Assembly: GCA_003491845.1 (NCBI GenBank)
Contig: DNBN01000171.1
Span: 1 to 14,611, forward strand
Length of the DNA stretch: 14,611 bases
From: Porticoccaceae bacterium
GTDB taxonomy: Bacteria; Pseudomonadota; Gammaproteobacteria; Pseudomonadales; Porticoccaceae
Reading direction: 5' to 3'
In this document: piece by piece, positions 6,281 through 14,611 of the stretch
Numbering within the stretch: position 1 is the first letter of the stretch
How the letters are laid out: each line of letters begins with the position of its first letter
Translations under genes and position numbers: made by a program
The notes under the pieces: generated by a model
What the model was told of the DNA's origin: nothing
The model's input: only the letters and a program-made list of their open reading frames with translations
Databases searched by the model: none

Positions 6281-7105
6281 ATGCCTAGTAAATTAAAAAT
6301 AATGTGCTTTAATGTCAATGGCATACGGGCAAGACTTCATCAATTAGAGAAAGTAATAGACGAACATAAGCCAGATATCCTTGGCTTACAAGAAATAAAA
6401 GTGAGTGATGATCAGTTCCCCACAGAGACTATTGCAGACCTGGGCTACGAAGTTGAATTTTTCGGTCAAAAGGGCCACTATGGCGTAGCTCTGCTAAGTA
6501 AAACTACGGCAGTGAAGGTACAGCGAGGATTTCCTTCAGATGAGCCAGACGCTCAACGCCGCATGATTCATGGCCAGTATCTAATTAATGGCACTACAGT
6601 TCATGTGATCAACGGATATTTTCCCCAAGGTGAAAGCCGTAAACACCCTACCAAATTCCCAGCAAAGAAAAAGTATTACAGTGACCTTACCGATTATGTT
6701 CAAAATTACTTTTCAAAGAAGGAAAAGCTTATTGTTATGGGTGACATGAATGTTGCTGCTGCGGATATCGATATTGGTATTGCTCCGGAAAACGCTAAGC
6801 GGTGGTTACAGAGAGGCATATGCTGCTTTCTACCTGAAGAACGTCAATGGCTTGACACTCTTATCAAGACAGGTTTAGTGGATACTTTCCGATCGATGCA
6901 TCCTGAGGATAACACTACCTATAGTTGGTTTGATTATCGAAGTAAAGGATATGAACAAGAACCGAAGCGAGGACTGCGGATTGATCTTATTCTAGCCAAC
7001 CAAAACATGGCTGAAATCCTTACTGATACGGGGATAGATTTAAACGCACGAGCTTCGGAAAAGCCCTCTGACCACTGCCCTATTTGGGCTAACTTTAAGC
7101 TTTGA
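6281..7105 (+). CDS. xthA: Exodeoxyribonuclease III
   Basis: ExoIII removes nucleotides 3'-5' from duplex DNA and cleaves at abasic sites in base-excision repair, in the cytoplasm. At 274 residues it is close to the E. coli enzyme (268). Catalytic motifs of the EEP nuclease fold are present and intact: N11 in CFNVNG, Glu38 in LQEIK, Asp155 and Asn157 in GDMNVA, the RIDLILA block, and Asp264-His265 in the terminal SDHCP. The start has only a weak GAG-type Shine-Dalgarno, but MPSKLKIMCFNVNGIRAR fits the family N-terminus. It follows prc by 27 bp on the same strand, so an operon is likely. No hairpin terminator is visible after it. Confidence 0.97.
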   Translation: MPSKLKIMCFNVNGIRARLHQLEKVIDEHKPDILGLQEIKVSDDQFPTETIADLGYEVEFFGQKGHYGVALLSKTTAVKVQRGFPSDEPDAQRRMIHGQYLINGTTVHVINGYFPQGESRKHPTKFPAKKKYYSDLTDYVQNYFSKKEKLIVMGDMNVAAADIDIGIAPENAKRWLQRGICCFLPEERQWLDTLIKTGLVDTFRSMHPEDNTTYSWFDYRSKGYEQEPKRGLRIDLILANQNMAEILTDTGIDLNARASEKPSDHCPIWANFKL

Positions 7106-7181
7106 TCAATCTCTATCATAACAGACGAGAGAAAAGAGTCATTGTGTCAACCAATATCCGCTGACACCGTTATACTGTGAT

Positions 7182-7700
7182 ATGGGGATAATTTTGAAGA
7201 CTAAATATACTTTGGTACAGCTCTTAGGTCTTGCACTGGCAGTCAGTATTGTTAGCATGGCCAGCAGTTCCGAAAAATCACCGGCGAATGATAGATCTGA
7301 TGTGGTCTTTGGTAATAACACACTGAAAACCAACGAAGTGCCCTTAGGTCAGAGAAATCCTGTGGTGTTGAGCACAGATCATAAAGCTGTAGCCGAGAGA
7401 GTTTTCCGCCAACGACAGCATACTAGTAATTTTTGGGATGAGTTTTATCTCAATGAACAAGTAACACTTTGGCTCAATGTTAATTATATGGATACTCAGC
7501 AAAATCGGCGTTCTTACCGGCACTATACCGAACAGACCGAGAAGAAATTATTTAATCAGAATTGGCAGCAATATATTGAGGTTCGCCAAGGAAATAAGCC
7601 TGTTGAAACAATCCTTCGAGACGAAGAATTTAAAGAATGGTTATATGTTATGTACCAAATGAGCAATCGAGAATCCGCATCTACTACTAAAACTGATTAG
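7182..7700 (+). CDS. Exported protein of unknown function upstream of the sigma gene
   Basis: The protein has up to 172 residues, with a hydrophobic segment at about residues 10-27 (LVQLLGLALAVSIVSMASS) that looks like a signal peptide. The mature part is hydrophilic and rich in aromatic residues and Gln (FWDEFYLNEQVTLWLNVNYMD, NQNWQQYIEV, FKEWLYVMYQM). I do not recognise a family. ATG 7182 lacks a Shine-Dalgarno and sits right after a -10-like TATACT (7171-7176). A TTG at 7194 with GGGGAT upstream is a good alternative start that would shorten the N-terminus by four residues. The gene is 10 bp from the sigma factor gene, so it may be part of the same unit and could be a signalling or target protein of that sigma factor; this is inference. 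Confidence 0.75.
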   Translation: MGIILKTKYTLVQLLGLALAVSIVSMASSSEKSPANDRSDVVFGNNTLKTNEVPLGQRNPVVLSTDHKAVAERVFRQRQHTSNFWDEFYLNEQVTLWLNVNYMDTQQNRRSYRHYTEQTEKKLFNQNWQQYIEVRQGNKPVETILRDEEFKEWLYVMYQMSNRESASTTKTD

Positions 7701-7710
7701 AGCCAATCGC

Positions 7711-8334
7711 GTGAATAGCCAGGAGAGTGAGATTTTTCAAAATGAGGAGATATCTAGCGGAGATTTGAAAGGCGTTGTAGAAAAACGTCTTGAGTATTCT
7801 TCTATGCCCGAATTTTTAAACACCATAGAAAAACCTGCTTTTCACTTCGCCAGAGTTAGTACGAGTAGTATTGATGATGCTCATGATCTTGTTCAAGAAA
7901 CCATGTACAAATTAGTCGAAAAATACACAGACAAATCTCCTGAGGACTGGAAACCATTGTTTTATCGGATCCTAAATCACAAAATTATTGACCATTATCG
8001 TCGAAAAACAATACGGGAAAGGATCTTCAGGCAAACTAACTTTGATAACAGTGCTACAGAAGACTACTGGCAATCAGAATTATATTCTGGTGTGGCTGAC
8101 CCCAATGAGGGACCGTCAGTATTGCTTGAGCGTCAAGAACGAATTAACTGTTTGACAAAAAGTACTGCGAAGCTCCCTATACGTCAACGTCAAGCCTTTA
8201 TGCTACGTTGCTGGGAAGGTCTAAGTACGCAAGAAACCGCTCATGCTATGGGATGTTCACAAGGGAGTGTTAAAACCCACCTATCTCGCGCAAAGACCGC
8301 ATTAGAGGCTATGTTGGGGAAATACTATGACTAA
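7711..8334 (+). CDS. ECF-type RNA polymerase sigma factor
   Basis: The 207-residue sigma-70 family protein of the small two-domain type directs RNA polymerase to a specific promoter set. Sigma region 2 spans about residues 38-100 (DDAHDLVQETMYKLVEKY, then FYRILNHKIIDHYRR). Region 4 spans about 154-200 with a helix-turn-helix (LPIRQRQAFMLRCWEGLSTQ, then SQGSVKTHLSRAK). The GTG at 7711 has no Shine-Dalgarno and may rely on coupling to the upstream stop. Met32 (ATG 7804, MPEFLNTIEKPAF) matches where related sigma factors begin, so the true protein may be about 176 residues. Its last 8 bp overlap the next gene, a typical sigma/anti-sigma arrangement. Its target genes are unknown. Confidence 0.9.
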   Translation: MNSQESEIFQNEEISSGDLKGVVEKRLEYSSMPEFLNTIEKPAFHFARVSTSSIDDAHDLVQETMYKLVEKYTDKSPEDWKPLFYRILNHKIIDHYRRKTIRERIFRQTNFDNSATEDYWQSELYSGVADPNEGPSVLLERQERINCLTKSTAKLPIRQRQAFMLRCWEGLSTQETAHAMGCSQGSVKTHLSRAKTALEAMLGKYYD

Positions 8335-8668
8335 ACAAATTGATCAAAAGAAACTCAAAGATGACTTGGCATTTTTATACAAGAACACCAAAAGCCAAGA
8401 TCAATTTAGACTTGCTGGCGCAAAGAGCACAGCATTGAGTCAATCTAAAACAGAAATCTCTTTTTTCTGGCCAGTAACAACGCTGAGCAGCCTCCTACTA
8501 GCTTTGCTTATAGCGCCACCCCTGTTAGATAAAAGCAATAATCAAATAGTAGTCAGCCAGGTTCGTCAATCGAGTATCGATATAATTAATGAGGAGGTCG
8601 ACCAGCCTATTTTTTATTACTGGCTGGACGTTTATGACAATGAGCTGATTGCAGCCAATGAAAACTAA
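8327..8668 (+). CDS. Small single-pass membrane protein, candidate anti-sigma factor
   Basis: This 113-residue protein has a charged cytoplasmic N-terminus (about 45 residues), one membrane segment at about 46-66 (FFWPVTTLSSLLLALLIAPP), and a short periplasmic tail. The ATG overlaps the sigma gene's stop (ATGACTAA), so the two are translationally coupled. Topology and coupling match anti-sigma factors that hold an ECF sigma at the membrane. No zinc-binding HxxxCxxC motif is present and I cannot name a family, so the role is inferred from context only. A terminator follows at 8701. Confidence 0.75.
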   Translation: MTKQIDQKKLKDDLAFLYKNTKSQDQFRLAGAKSTALSQSKTEISFFWPVTTLSSLLLALLIAPPLLDKSNNQIVVSQVRQSSIDIINEEVDQPIFYYWLDVYDNELIAANEN

Positions 8669-8700
8669 TACTGGAACACATCGAAAAATCAATCAACACA

Positions 8701-8729
8701 AAAAAAGGCCCAATAAGGGCCTTTTTTTT
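8701..8729. terminator. Bidirectional rho-independent terminator
   Basis: AAAAAAGGCCC (8701-8711) and GGGCCTTTTTT (8717-8727) form an 11-bp perfect stem with loop AATAA and a T tract on each strand. It sits between the convergent sigma operon and etfA and can stop transcription from both sides. Confidence 0.92.
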
Positions 8730-8750
8730 CGCTTTCGGTGTTAAAGAGTT

Positions 8751-9680
8751 TTAAAGCGAACTTTCAAACTCTGGAAGAGCATCGAATAAATCAGCAACCA
8801 AACCATAATCAGCCACAGAGAATATAGGGGCTTCCTCGTCTTTGTTAATTGCCACAATAACTTTGCTGTCTTTCATACCGGCAAGATGTTGAATAGCTCC
8901 AGATATTCCTACCGCTACATACAAATCAGGCGCAACGATTTTACCGGTCTGCCCTACTTGCATATCATTTGGTACAAAGCCGGCATCTACAGCTGCACGA
9001 GAAGCGCCAATCGCTGCACCCAACTTATCGGCAATACCGTTTAGCAAACCAAAATTTTCTCCATTACCCATACCGCGACCACCAGAAATAACAATTTCAG
9101 CAGCAGTAAGTTCTGGTCGATCAGACTTAGCAACCTCTTCACTGGTAAAACTGGACGTGCCTGCGTCATGAGCATCAGCAATGGCTTCTATAACAGCAGT
9201 GCCTCCATCTACTGGTACTGCATCAAATGCAGTACCACGCACAGTAAGCACTTTAATAGCATCATTGCTTTGCACTGTCGCTATTACGTTACCCGCATAG
9301 ATAGGGCGTTTAAATGTATTTTGGTCAATAACAGCAGAGATATCAGAAATTGCCTGAGTATCAAGTAAAGCCGCTGCACGGGGCATTATATTCTTGGCAT
9401 TACTGGTAGCAGTGGCCAAAACATGGCTGTAGTTACATCCAACCTGCGCAACTAACAAAGCAATATTTTCTGCCAGCGCATGGGCATAGCTAACAGAGTC
9501 AGCAACTAACACTTTACTAACACCTGAAACAGCAGCCGCTTGCTCACCAACTGCAGAACAATTGTGACCGGCGACCAGTATGTCAATGTCACCACCCAAG
9601 GCAACGGCAGCAGCGACCGAATTTAAGGTAGCCGCATTTAAGTTTGTATTATCATGCTCAGCGACAATTAAGTTACTCAT
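8751..9680 (-). CDS. etfA: Electron transfer flavoprotein alpha subunit
   Basis: The alpha subunit carries the FAD of the soluble ETF heterodimer, which takes electrons from acyl-CoA and other dehydrogenases and passes them to ETF-ubiquinone oxidoreductase. The protein is 309 residues, the normal length. The C-terminal FAD domain shows GGRGMG (200-205), SRAAVDAG (227-234), VGQTGK (242-247) and GISGAIQH (258-265), all standard FAD contacts. The N-terminal domain is more variable and Ala-rich. Its ATG overlaps the etfB stop by 4 bp (9677-9680), which indicates translational coupling and equal production of the subunits. Confidence 0.97.
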   Translation of the reverse strand: MSNLIVAEHDNTNLNAATLNSVAAAVALGGDIDILVAGHNCSAVGEQAAAVSGVSKVLVADSVSYAHALAENIALLVAQVGCNYSHVLATATSNAKNIMPRAAALLDTQAISDISAVIDQNTFKRPIYAGNVIATVQSNDAIKVLTVRGTAFDAVPVDGGTAVIEAIADAHDAGTSSFTSEEVAKSDRPELTAAEIVISGGRGMGNGENFGLLNGIADKLGAAIGASRAAVDAGFVPNDMQVGQTGKIVAPDLYVAVGISGAIQHLAGMKDSKVIVAINKDEEAPIFSVADYGLVADLFDALPEFESSL

Positions 9681-10429
9681 GAGATCACCTTTGCTTCATT
9701 TTTTAGTTTATCAACCAGTTGCGCCACATCTTCTACCTTAATTCCTGCTTGTCGTTCTGCGGGCAACTCCACACCCAACAACTTAACACGCGCAGCAGTA
9801 TCAACACCAAGCTCAGCGGGTGAAGTTGTATCTAACGGCTTCTTTTTAGCTTTCATAATATTGGGTAAAGAAGCGTATCGAGGCTCGTTCAAGCGAAGAT
9901 CCGCTGTAACAATAGCAGGCAGTGTTAATGCCAACGTCTGTAAACCACCATCGATTTCGCGGGTTACGCTGGCCTTATTTCCATCAATAGTAATCTCAGA
10001 AGCAAATGTTGCCTGACCAGCACCTAACAACGCTCCAAGCATTTGACCCGTCTGGTTATTATCACCATCAATAGCTTGCTTACCCATCAGGATTATGTCT
10101 GGCGACTCTGCTTCACAAACGGCCTTGAGACATTTAGCAATTGCTAGCGGCTCAAGACTATCATCAGTGGAGACCAATATAGCTCTATCCGCCCCCAATG
10201 CTAACGCAGTTCGTAATTGTTCTTGGGACTGCTGTGTACCTACCGTAACAGCCACGATTTCAGTAGCAACACCTTTTTCCTTTAACCGAACCGCTTCTTC
10301 AACAGCAATTTCGCAAAAGGGATTAATTGACATTTTCACATTAGCCAAATCAACATCAGTACCATCCGCTTTTGGCCTTACTTTAACGTTGTAATCTACA
10401 ACGCGCTTTACCGCTACCAGAACTTTCAT
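9677..10429 (-). CDS. etfB: Electron transfer flavoprotein beta subunit
   Basis: This is the AMP-binding partner of EtfA, about 250 residues. It begins [20 protein letters not shown], the canonical EtfB start. [13 protein letters not shown] (near residues 116-128) is the AMP-binding stretch. The family signature follows ([20 protein letters not shown], then [18 protein letters not shown]), including the loop that recognises acyl-CoA dehydrogenases. I chose ATG 10429 because AAAGGA ends directly against the earlier in-frame ATG at 10435 but is properly spaced from the second, and because homologues begin MKVL. The gene is first in the etfBA operon and diverges from ETF-QO. Confidence 0.96.
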   Translation of the reverse strand: MKVLVAVKRVVDYNVKVRPKADGTDVDLANVKMSINPFCEIAVEEAVRLKEKGVATEIVAVTVGTQQSQEQLRTALALGADRAILVSTDDSLEPLAIAKCLKAVCEAESPDIILMGKQAIDGDNNQTGQMLGALLGAGQATFASEITIDGNKASVTREIDGGLQTLALTLPAIVTADLRLNEPRYASLPNIMKAKKKPLDTTSPAELGVDTAARVKLLGVELPAERQAGIKVEDVAQLVDKLKNEAKVIS

Positions 10430-10513
10430 GTTCATCCTTTCATAGGTAAGTAATTGTCTGAGTGGGAGGCGTTAAAATTCCTCGCACTCGGCTATTCTGA
10501 AAAGCTACATAGT

Positions 10514-10525
10514 GCCCAAATGGGC
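10514..10525. promoter_or_regulatory. Inverted repeat in the etf divergent region
   Basis: GCCCA-AA-TGGGC has perfect 5-bp arms and a 2-bp spacer. It lies between the etfBA operon and the divergent ETF-QO gene, a suitable place for a shared operator. The binding protein is unknown. Confidence 0.3.
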
Positions 10526-10557
10526 TCCGAAAATCAACCTTCGAAGTGCTACCTTTC

Positions 10558-10569
10558 GACCAGTTGGTC
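10558..10569. promoter_or_regulatory. Second inverted repeat in the etf divergent region
   Basis: GACCA-GT-TGGTC has perfect 5-bp arms and a 2-bp spacer. The half-site GACCA also occurs in FadR operators, but in those the arms are in the opposite order (TGGTC then GACCA), so FadR control is not supported. Its centre is 44 bp from that of the repeat at 10514. Confidence 0.3.
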
Positions 10570-10686
10570 AGCTTTAAACGCCCGCAATTACTGTGAATTA
10601 GAGTAATTAATGTTCAATATAGATTTGACTATATGATAGACTTCAGTCACACAGCGTGAATAAACCCTTTTTGAAGGAGTGGCAGT

Positions 10687-12330
10687 TTGGACAGAGAATC
10701 AATGGAATACGACGTAGTTGTCGTTGGGGCTGGGCCAGCTGGCCTTTCTGCAGCTATCCGACTCAAACAGTTAAACGCTAACATTACAGTGTGCGTAGTG
10801 GAGAAAGGTTCGGAAGTAGGTGCTCATATATTGTCGGGCGCTGTTTTTGAACCCAGGGCTCTAAACGAACTAATTCCTGCGTGGAAAGAGTCTGGTGCAC
10901 CGCTTAAAACTGAGGTAACCCAAGATAACTTCTTGTTTTACACCAGCGAGAAAAAATCAATCAAATTGCCTAATTTTATGATTCCTAAACCTACTCACAA
11001 TGAAGGGAATTTTATAGTATCTATGGGCAACATGTGTCGCTGGCTAGCCGATCAGGCAGAACAGCTAGAAGTCGATGTATACCCTGGCTTTGCCGCCTCT
11101 GAAGTAGTTTTCAACGATGATGGCTCTGTAAAAGGTATAGCCACCGGTGATATGGGTATAGGGCACAATGGAGAGCAGAAACCTAGTTATGCTCAAGGTA
11201 TGGAACTGCATGCGAAATACACGCTTTTCTCAGAGGGTTGTCGAGGTCACCTAGGCAAACAACTCATTAGTCACTTTGATCTAGACAAGGATTCAGATCC
11301 ACAGCATTACGGTATTGGCATCAAAGAAATATGGGAAATTCCTGCGGAACAACATCAAGAGGGCTTGGTGGTTCACGGACTCGGATGGCCATTGCAAGAA
11401 TCAGGTTCGGGCGGCGGTGCCTTTTTGTATCATGCTGAAAAAAATCAAGTTTATATCGGGCTTATCGCTGATCTTAATTATAGCAACCCTCATATGAGTC
11501 CTTTCGAGGAATTCCAGCGGTGGAAACATCATCCTGATACGAGTAAGTATCTTAAAGGTGGGACTCGCCTCAGCTATGGTGCCAGAGCAATTATTAAAGG
11601 GGGATTAAACTCTCTACCTAAAATGCATTTCCCCGGCGGTTTGTTGATTGGCTGTGATGCAGGGACCTTAAACTCAGTAAAAATTAAAGGTAATCACACC
11701 GCAATGAAAAGCGGAATGTTGGCTGCCGAGGCGATTGCTGAAGTAATGATAGCGCCTGAAAATGCACCCGCGGATTTAACTATATTTGACGACCACTTTA
11801 AGAACTCGTGGCTTTACGAGGAATTGTATAAATCGCGCAACTTTTCTGGCTGGATGCACAAGTTTCCGATGCTTATTGGCTCTGCCTTTGTTTGGATCGA
11901 GCAAAATCTTTTTGCCGGTAAACTACCATTTACCCTGAGGGATACCCTTCCAGACCATAAAGCACTTAAACCTTCGTCTGAGTGTAAAAAACTAAATTAT
12001 GCAAAGCCTGATAATGTACTCAGCTTCGACAAGGCGTCTTCGGTTTTCATGTCCAACACTAATCATGAGGAAGATCAGCCATGTCATCTTAGGTTGAAAG
12101 ATCAAGCGCTACCGATAACCTATACATTAGCAGCGTTTGATGAACCTGCCCAGCGCTATTGTCCCGCTGGCGTTTATGAAGTGGTTGAAAATGAAGATGG
12201 TAGTAATCGATTCCAAATTAATGCGCAAAATTGCGTCCACTGCAAGACCTGCGACATCAAAGAACCAAGTCAAAATATTAATTGGGTGGTACCTGAGGGC
12301 GGCGGCGGACCAAACTACCCTAATATGTGA
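10687..12330 (+). CDS. Electron transfer flavoprotein-ubiquinone oxidoreductase (ETF-QO)
   Basis: This inner-membrane enzyme oxidises reduced ETF and reduces ubiquinone, linking fatty-acid and amino-acid oxidation to respiration. At 547 residues it has the normal length. The N-terminal FAD-binding GAGPAGL motif spans residues 14-20, and the middle holds the quinone and membrane-contact domain. The C-terminal 4Fe-4S cluster ligands are Cys492, Cys516, Cys519 and Cys522 (NCVHCKTCDIKEPS), and the tail PEGGGGPNYPNM is conserved. The start is TTG 10687: AAGGAG (10674-10679) is 7 bp before it and 22 bp from the next ATG at 10702. The gene diverges from etfBA as in Pseudomonas. It is often annotated etfD or ETFDH-like. 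No terminator hairpin is visible in the 50 bp before the convergent DUF1285 gene. Confidence 0.97.
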   Translation: MDRESMEYDVVVVGAGPAGLSAAIRLKQLNANITVCVVEKGSEVGAHILSGAVFEPRALNELIPAWKESGAPLKTEVTQDNFLFYTSEKKSIKLPNFMIPKPTHNEGNFIVSMGNMCRWLADQAEQLEVDVYPGFAASEVVFNDDGSVKGIATGDMGIGHNGEQKPSYAQGMELHAKYTLFSEGCRGHLGKQLISHFDLDKDSDPQHYGIGIKEIWEIPAEQHQEGLVVHGLGWPLQESGSGGGAFLYHAEKNQVYIGLIADLNYSNPHMSPFEEFQRWKHHPDTSKYLKGGTRLSYGARAIIKGGLNSLPKMHFPGGLLIGCDAGTLNSVKIKGNHTAMKSGMLAAEAIAEVMIAPENAPADLTIFDDHFKNSWLYEELYKSRNFSGWMHKFPMLIGSAFVWIEQNLFAGKLPFTLRDTLPDHKALKPSSECKKLNYAKPDNVLSFDKASSVFMSNTNHEEDQPCHLRLKDQALPITYTLAAFDEPAQRYCPAGVYEVVENEDGSNRFQINAQNCVHCKTCDIKEPSQNINWVVPEGGGGPNYPNM

Positions 12331-12380
12331 TATTTTCTAGTTGCAGATAATAGTAATCTTGTATGGACTCTGTTTCAAGT

Positions 12381-12953
12381 CTACTCGGGTGAGCCTAGCC
12401 AGAAGTGGTCGCCCATACTTTCAACGAACATACCGCGTCGCCCGTTTATTGTCTGCAAAGAAGACCATTCGACCAACTGATAGAATGCACTGCGGCTTAA
12501 CAGGCCGGCCATAGTATCACGGATGTTAATGAGTGGTACCGGCTGATCATTTCCATCTACGCTCTCAACCCAAAGTGGGTGGTTTACGCCAACGACAACG
12601 GTATCATTGGTTGTGGTCACAGCGGTAACGGCCTGATGGCCCTCTTTTACGCTTTTTACAACCTCGCTGATAAAAAAAGGGGCTACATCCACAGTAATTT
12701 GCCACTTTTCTACCGGAGTGACTAAAAAGTAGTTTTGATCTTCTTGCTTCAGAATTGTTGAAAATAATTTTACCAACGCCGGTCTTTTTATTTCACGACC
12801 CTCATGAATCCAGCGGCCTTCACGATCGATGATGAGATCCATAATACCCGTTAAATCGGGGTTCCATAAATGTACGGGAGGCAAACCGGTCTTCGAACTT
12901 TTTTCTGCCGATAGTGTATCCTCAAATAGCGCTTCTAAAGCGGCAATATCCAT
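12381..12953 (-). CDS. DUF1285 domain protein
   Basis: This 190-residue protein belongs to the DUF1285 family. The signature runs from PPVHLWNPDLTG (25-36) through GRWIHEGREIKRPALVKLFS to YFLVTPVEKWQI, followed by a beta-rich C-terminal half. The function of the family is not established, and the protein is predicted soluble and cytoplasmic. It follows the TetR gene with a 2-bp gap and is surely cotranscribed with it. The last residues end WLGSPE. Confidence 0.88.
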   Translation of the reverse strand: MDIAALEALFEDTLSAEKSSKTGLPPVHLWNPDLTGIMDLIIDREGRWIHEGREIKRPALVKLFSTILKQEDQNYFLVTPVEKWQITVDVAPFFISEVVKSVKEGHQAVTAVTTTNDTVVVGVNHPLWVESVDGNDQPVPLINIRDTMAGLLSRSAFYQLVEWSSLQTINGRRGMFVESMGDHFWLGSPE

Positions 12954-12955
12954 GA

Positions 12956-13636
12956 CTATGAAGTTTTTGGTGTATGGTCACCCGCTTGGTGATACTGACC
13001 GCGATTGCCCATAGTAACCCCAATACTGGTGATGAAACCCATTAGAGAGGCGGTATCCTGTATATCTCCCCAAGATTTATTAAAGCATAGATCAACAGCT
13101 CCCTGAGCAAGCGCCCAACACGAAAGATAGTGGTAATGCGGAGGGACATCCTCGAGAATTCCTTCACTGATTAATTTAGTAATCATAGTGCCAAGGGCGT
13201 CTTCATGAGATCTACGAATTTGCGAGAACTCTTCCAGTTGAGACCGGACATCCTCTGCATCAATCAACCGATCCTCGAGCTTTTGCACAAGTCTATCTAG
13301 ATGAGGCCTGGCTAATCGTGACTCAAAATAAGCTTTACTAACCGCACCAGGGTCACCTTCTTGAGCCTTTTCAATACCATCGGCAAGCCGACGAGCAATC
13401 CCGCGTTCATAATCCAACATTATTCTAACTAAGATTTCATTTTTTGTTAGAAAATGCTTATAAACAGTACCTTTACCAATACCGGCTTTTGATGCTATTT
13501 TCGATACAGTCACCCGATCGATGTTCTCACTAATAAGTAACTCCATTGCTGCATCAACAATCTTTTGTTCCCTGGCCAGAAAAACTTTCTTTTTCTGCCT
13601 AATTCGATCAGCGCTTGAAGCCTTTTCGAGTACCAA
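12956..13636 (-). CDS. TetR/AcrR-family transcriptional regulator
   Basis: This 226-residue repressor-type protein has an N-terminal DNA-binding domain at about residues 20-67. Its helix-turn-helix, TVSKIASKAGIGKGTVYKHF (43-62), is a standard TetR motif. The C-terminal ligand and dimer domain is helical and not assignable to a known inducer. The start is TTG 13636: GGAGG (13649-13645) lies 8 bp upstream and no ATG fits. The upstream region to 13787 has a weak inverted repeat, GTTT-N3-AAAC (13662-13672), that could be for self-regulation. It forms an operon with DUF1285. Its closeness to the etf genes suggests, but does not show, a role in fatty-acid or respiratory metabolism. Confidence 0.92.
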   Translation of the reverse strand: MVLEKASSADRIRQKKKVFLAREQKIVDAAMELLISENIDRVTVSKIASKAGIGKGTVYKHFLTKNEILVRIMLDYERGIARRLADGIEKAQEGDPGAVSKAYFESRLARPHLDRLVQKLEDRLIDAEDVRSQLEEFSQIRRSHEDALGTMITKLISEGILEDVPPHYHYLSCWALAQGAVDLCFNKSWGDIQDTASLMGFITSIGVTMGNRGQYHQAGDHTPKTS

Positions 13637-13787
13637 ATTTATTTCCTCCCTTTGACGATCAGTTTAACAAACACCTTAGTAATTTGATAAACAGTACCTT
13701 TAACCATTCTACGATGGCTGGCTTGCAAAGGTAACATTTTTCTAATGATTAATTAAATACTACACCTTATCGCTCGGATCTATATAA

Positions 13788-14611
13788 TCAGTGATTAATA
13801 GATTCAATACTGAACTTATAAGTCGGAACATCTAAATTATCAAAGTACTCACTTTGGGCTTCTTTACAACTCAACATCATCACCTCTTGAACCACTGTGC
13901 GGGTTAAGTGTGGCGCAAAGGCTTCGATAAAATCATACATATAACTGCGAAGATAAGTACCGCGGCGAACACCAATACTAGTAACGCTAGATTCAAACAA
14001 GTGGGATGCTTCAATAGCAACTAAATCTGAATCCTCGGTGGGTTCAAATGCCATATGAGCAACGATTCCGACCCCAAGACCAAGCCTAACATAGGTTTTA
14101 ATTACCTCTGCATCTGTCGCTGTAAAAACAACTTGAGGGTTCAAACTTTTTTCACTAAATGCCTTTTTTCGTTTCGATCGACCAGAAAAACCAAATGGAT
14201 AGGTCACAATAGGATGCTCTACAAGGTCATGTAAGCTGATCTTTTCAATCAAAGCCAATGGATGTTCCTTGGGGACCAAAATACAACGATTCCAGTGATA
14301 ACAAGGCATCATCGCAAGATCACCAAATAATTCAAGATCTTCATAAGCAATAGCAAAATCAACCGCCCCGCCAGCAGCTTCCTCTGAGATATGAGACGGT
14401 GAGCCCTGTACCATATTCATAGATACTGCGGGATATTTTGCAATAAAGTCTTTTATCACATTAGGCAAAATATAACGAGCCTGAGTATGTGTTGTAGCAA
14501 TTGATAAAGACCCTAAATGCGGATCGTTATGATCTCTAGAAAGCTGTTTTATTGAAGAAACTTTGATCATAACTTCCTTAGCGATCTCAATGATTTCTTC
14601 ACCGGCAGGTG
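13788..14611 (-). CDS. cysB: CysB-family LysR regulator (N-terminal end outside window)
   Basis: The frame stays open to the right edge (PAGEEIIEIAKEVM precedes the internal Met at 14570), so the N-terminal helix-turn-helix is missing. The visible 273 residues are the end of the linker and the effector-binding domain. ATTHTQARYILPNVI, PCYHWNRCILVP, YPFGFSGRS and ATDAEVIKTYVRLGLGVGIV are hallmarks of CysB and Cbl. CysB activates cysteine-biosynthesis and sulfur-assimilation genes when N-acetylserine is bound, in the cytoplasm. The C-terminal end matches the length of CysB rather than shorter LysR members. Cbl or another CysB paralogue remains possible. Confidence 0.9.
   Translation of the reverse strand, partial: PAGEEIIEIAKEVMIKVSSIKQLSRDHNDPHLGSLSIATTHTQARYILPNVIKDFIAKYPAVSMNMVQGSPSHISEEAAGGAVDFAIAYEDLELFGDLAMMPCYHWNRCILVPKEHPLALIEKISLHDLVEHPIVTYPFGFSGRSKRKKAFSEKSLNPQVVFTATDAEVIKTYVRLGLGVGIVAHMAFEPTEDSDLVAIEASHLFESSVTSIGVRRGTYLRSYMYDFIEAFAPHLTRTVVQEVMMLSCKEAQSEYFDNLDVPTYKFSIESINH

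Noticed and set aside
10095..10394. 99-codon plus-strand open frame
   Set aside because: It is antisense to etfB, which has all family motifs.
10558..10569. FadR operator at GACCAGTTGGTC
   Set aside because: The half-sites are in reverse order compared with the FadR consensus.

Overview
The window looks like the chromosome of a marine-type gammaproteobacterium, possibly near Cellvibrionales/Spongiibacteraceae. That placement is inferred from protein character: a long Prc, an ExoIII of E. coli type, EtfBA with a divergent ETF-QO as in Pseudomonas, and a CysB-family regulator. There are no rRNA or tRNA genes, no CRISPR array and no insertion sequence. Most genes are housekeeping. One segment, about 1260-2345, is accessory.

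Left part (1-3155). A minus-strand MFS transporter is cut by the left edge. Next comes a small integron-like locus read leftwards. It holds a dead HigB toxin gene with an in-frame TAG at codon 23, a possible scrap of its antitoxin gene, and a complete mobile gene cassette of 429 bp (1646-2074). The cassette encodes a small exported protein whose stop codon lies inside a compact attC site. A larger att-like palindrome lies upstream of it, followed by an outward-facing promoter that could serve as Pc and a 16/20 match to the LexA box where an integrase promoter would lie. No integrase gene can be read in the roughly 800 bp beyond, so the locus resembles a relic or integrase-less array.

Middle part (3156-8730, plus strand). 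An orphan FliL-like membrane protein ends in a strong hairpin. It is followed by the periplasmic protease Prc, exonuclease III (XthA), a small exported protein of unknown function, an ECF-type sigma factor, and a single-pass membrane protein translationally coupled to the sigma gene (candidate anti-sigma factor). A bidirectional terminator closes this block against the etf operon.

Right part (8751-14611). etfB and etfA overlap by 4 bp and face left. ETF-ubiquinone oxidoreductase starts divergently 257 bp away from etfB. Together they carry electrons from acyl-CoA and related dehydrogenases to the quinone pool. The intergenic region has two short inverted repeats that could be operators. Beyond it, a TetR-family regulator and a DUF1285 protein form a two-gene minus-strand operon, and a CysB-type LysR regulator runs off the right edge.

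Two genes (ETF-QO and the TetR regulator) are best started at TTG, because a good Shine-Dalgarno sequence fits only that codon. The most interesting part is the integron-like locus with its solitary cassette, possible Pc and LexA-type site.
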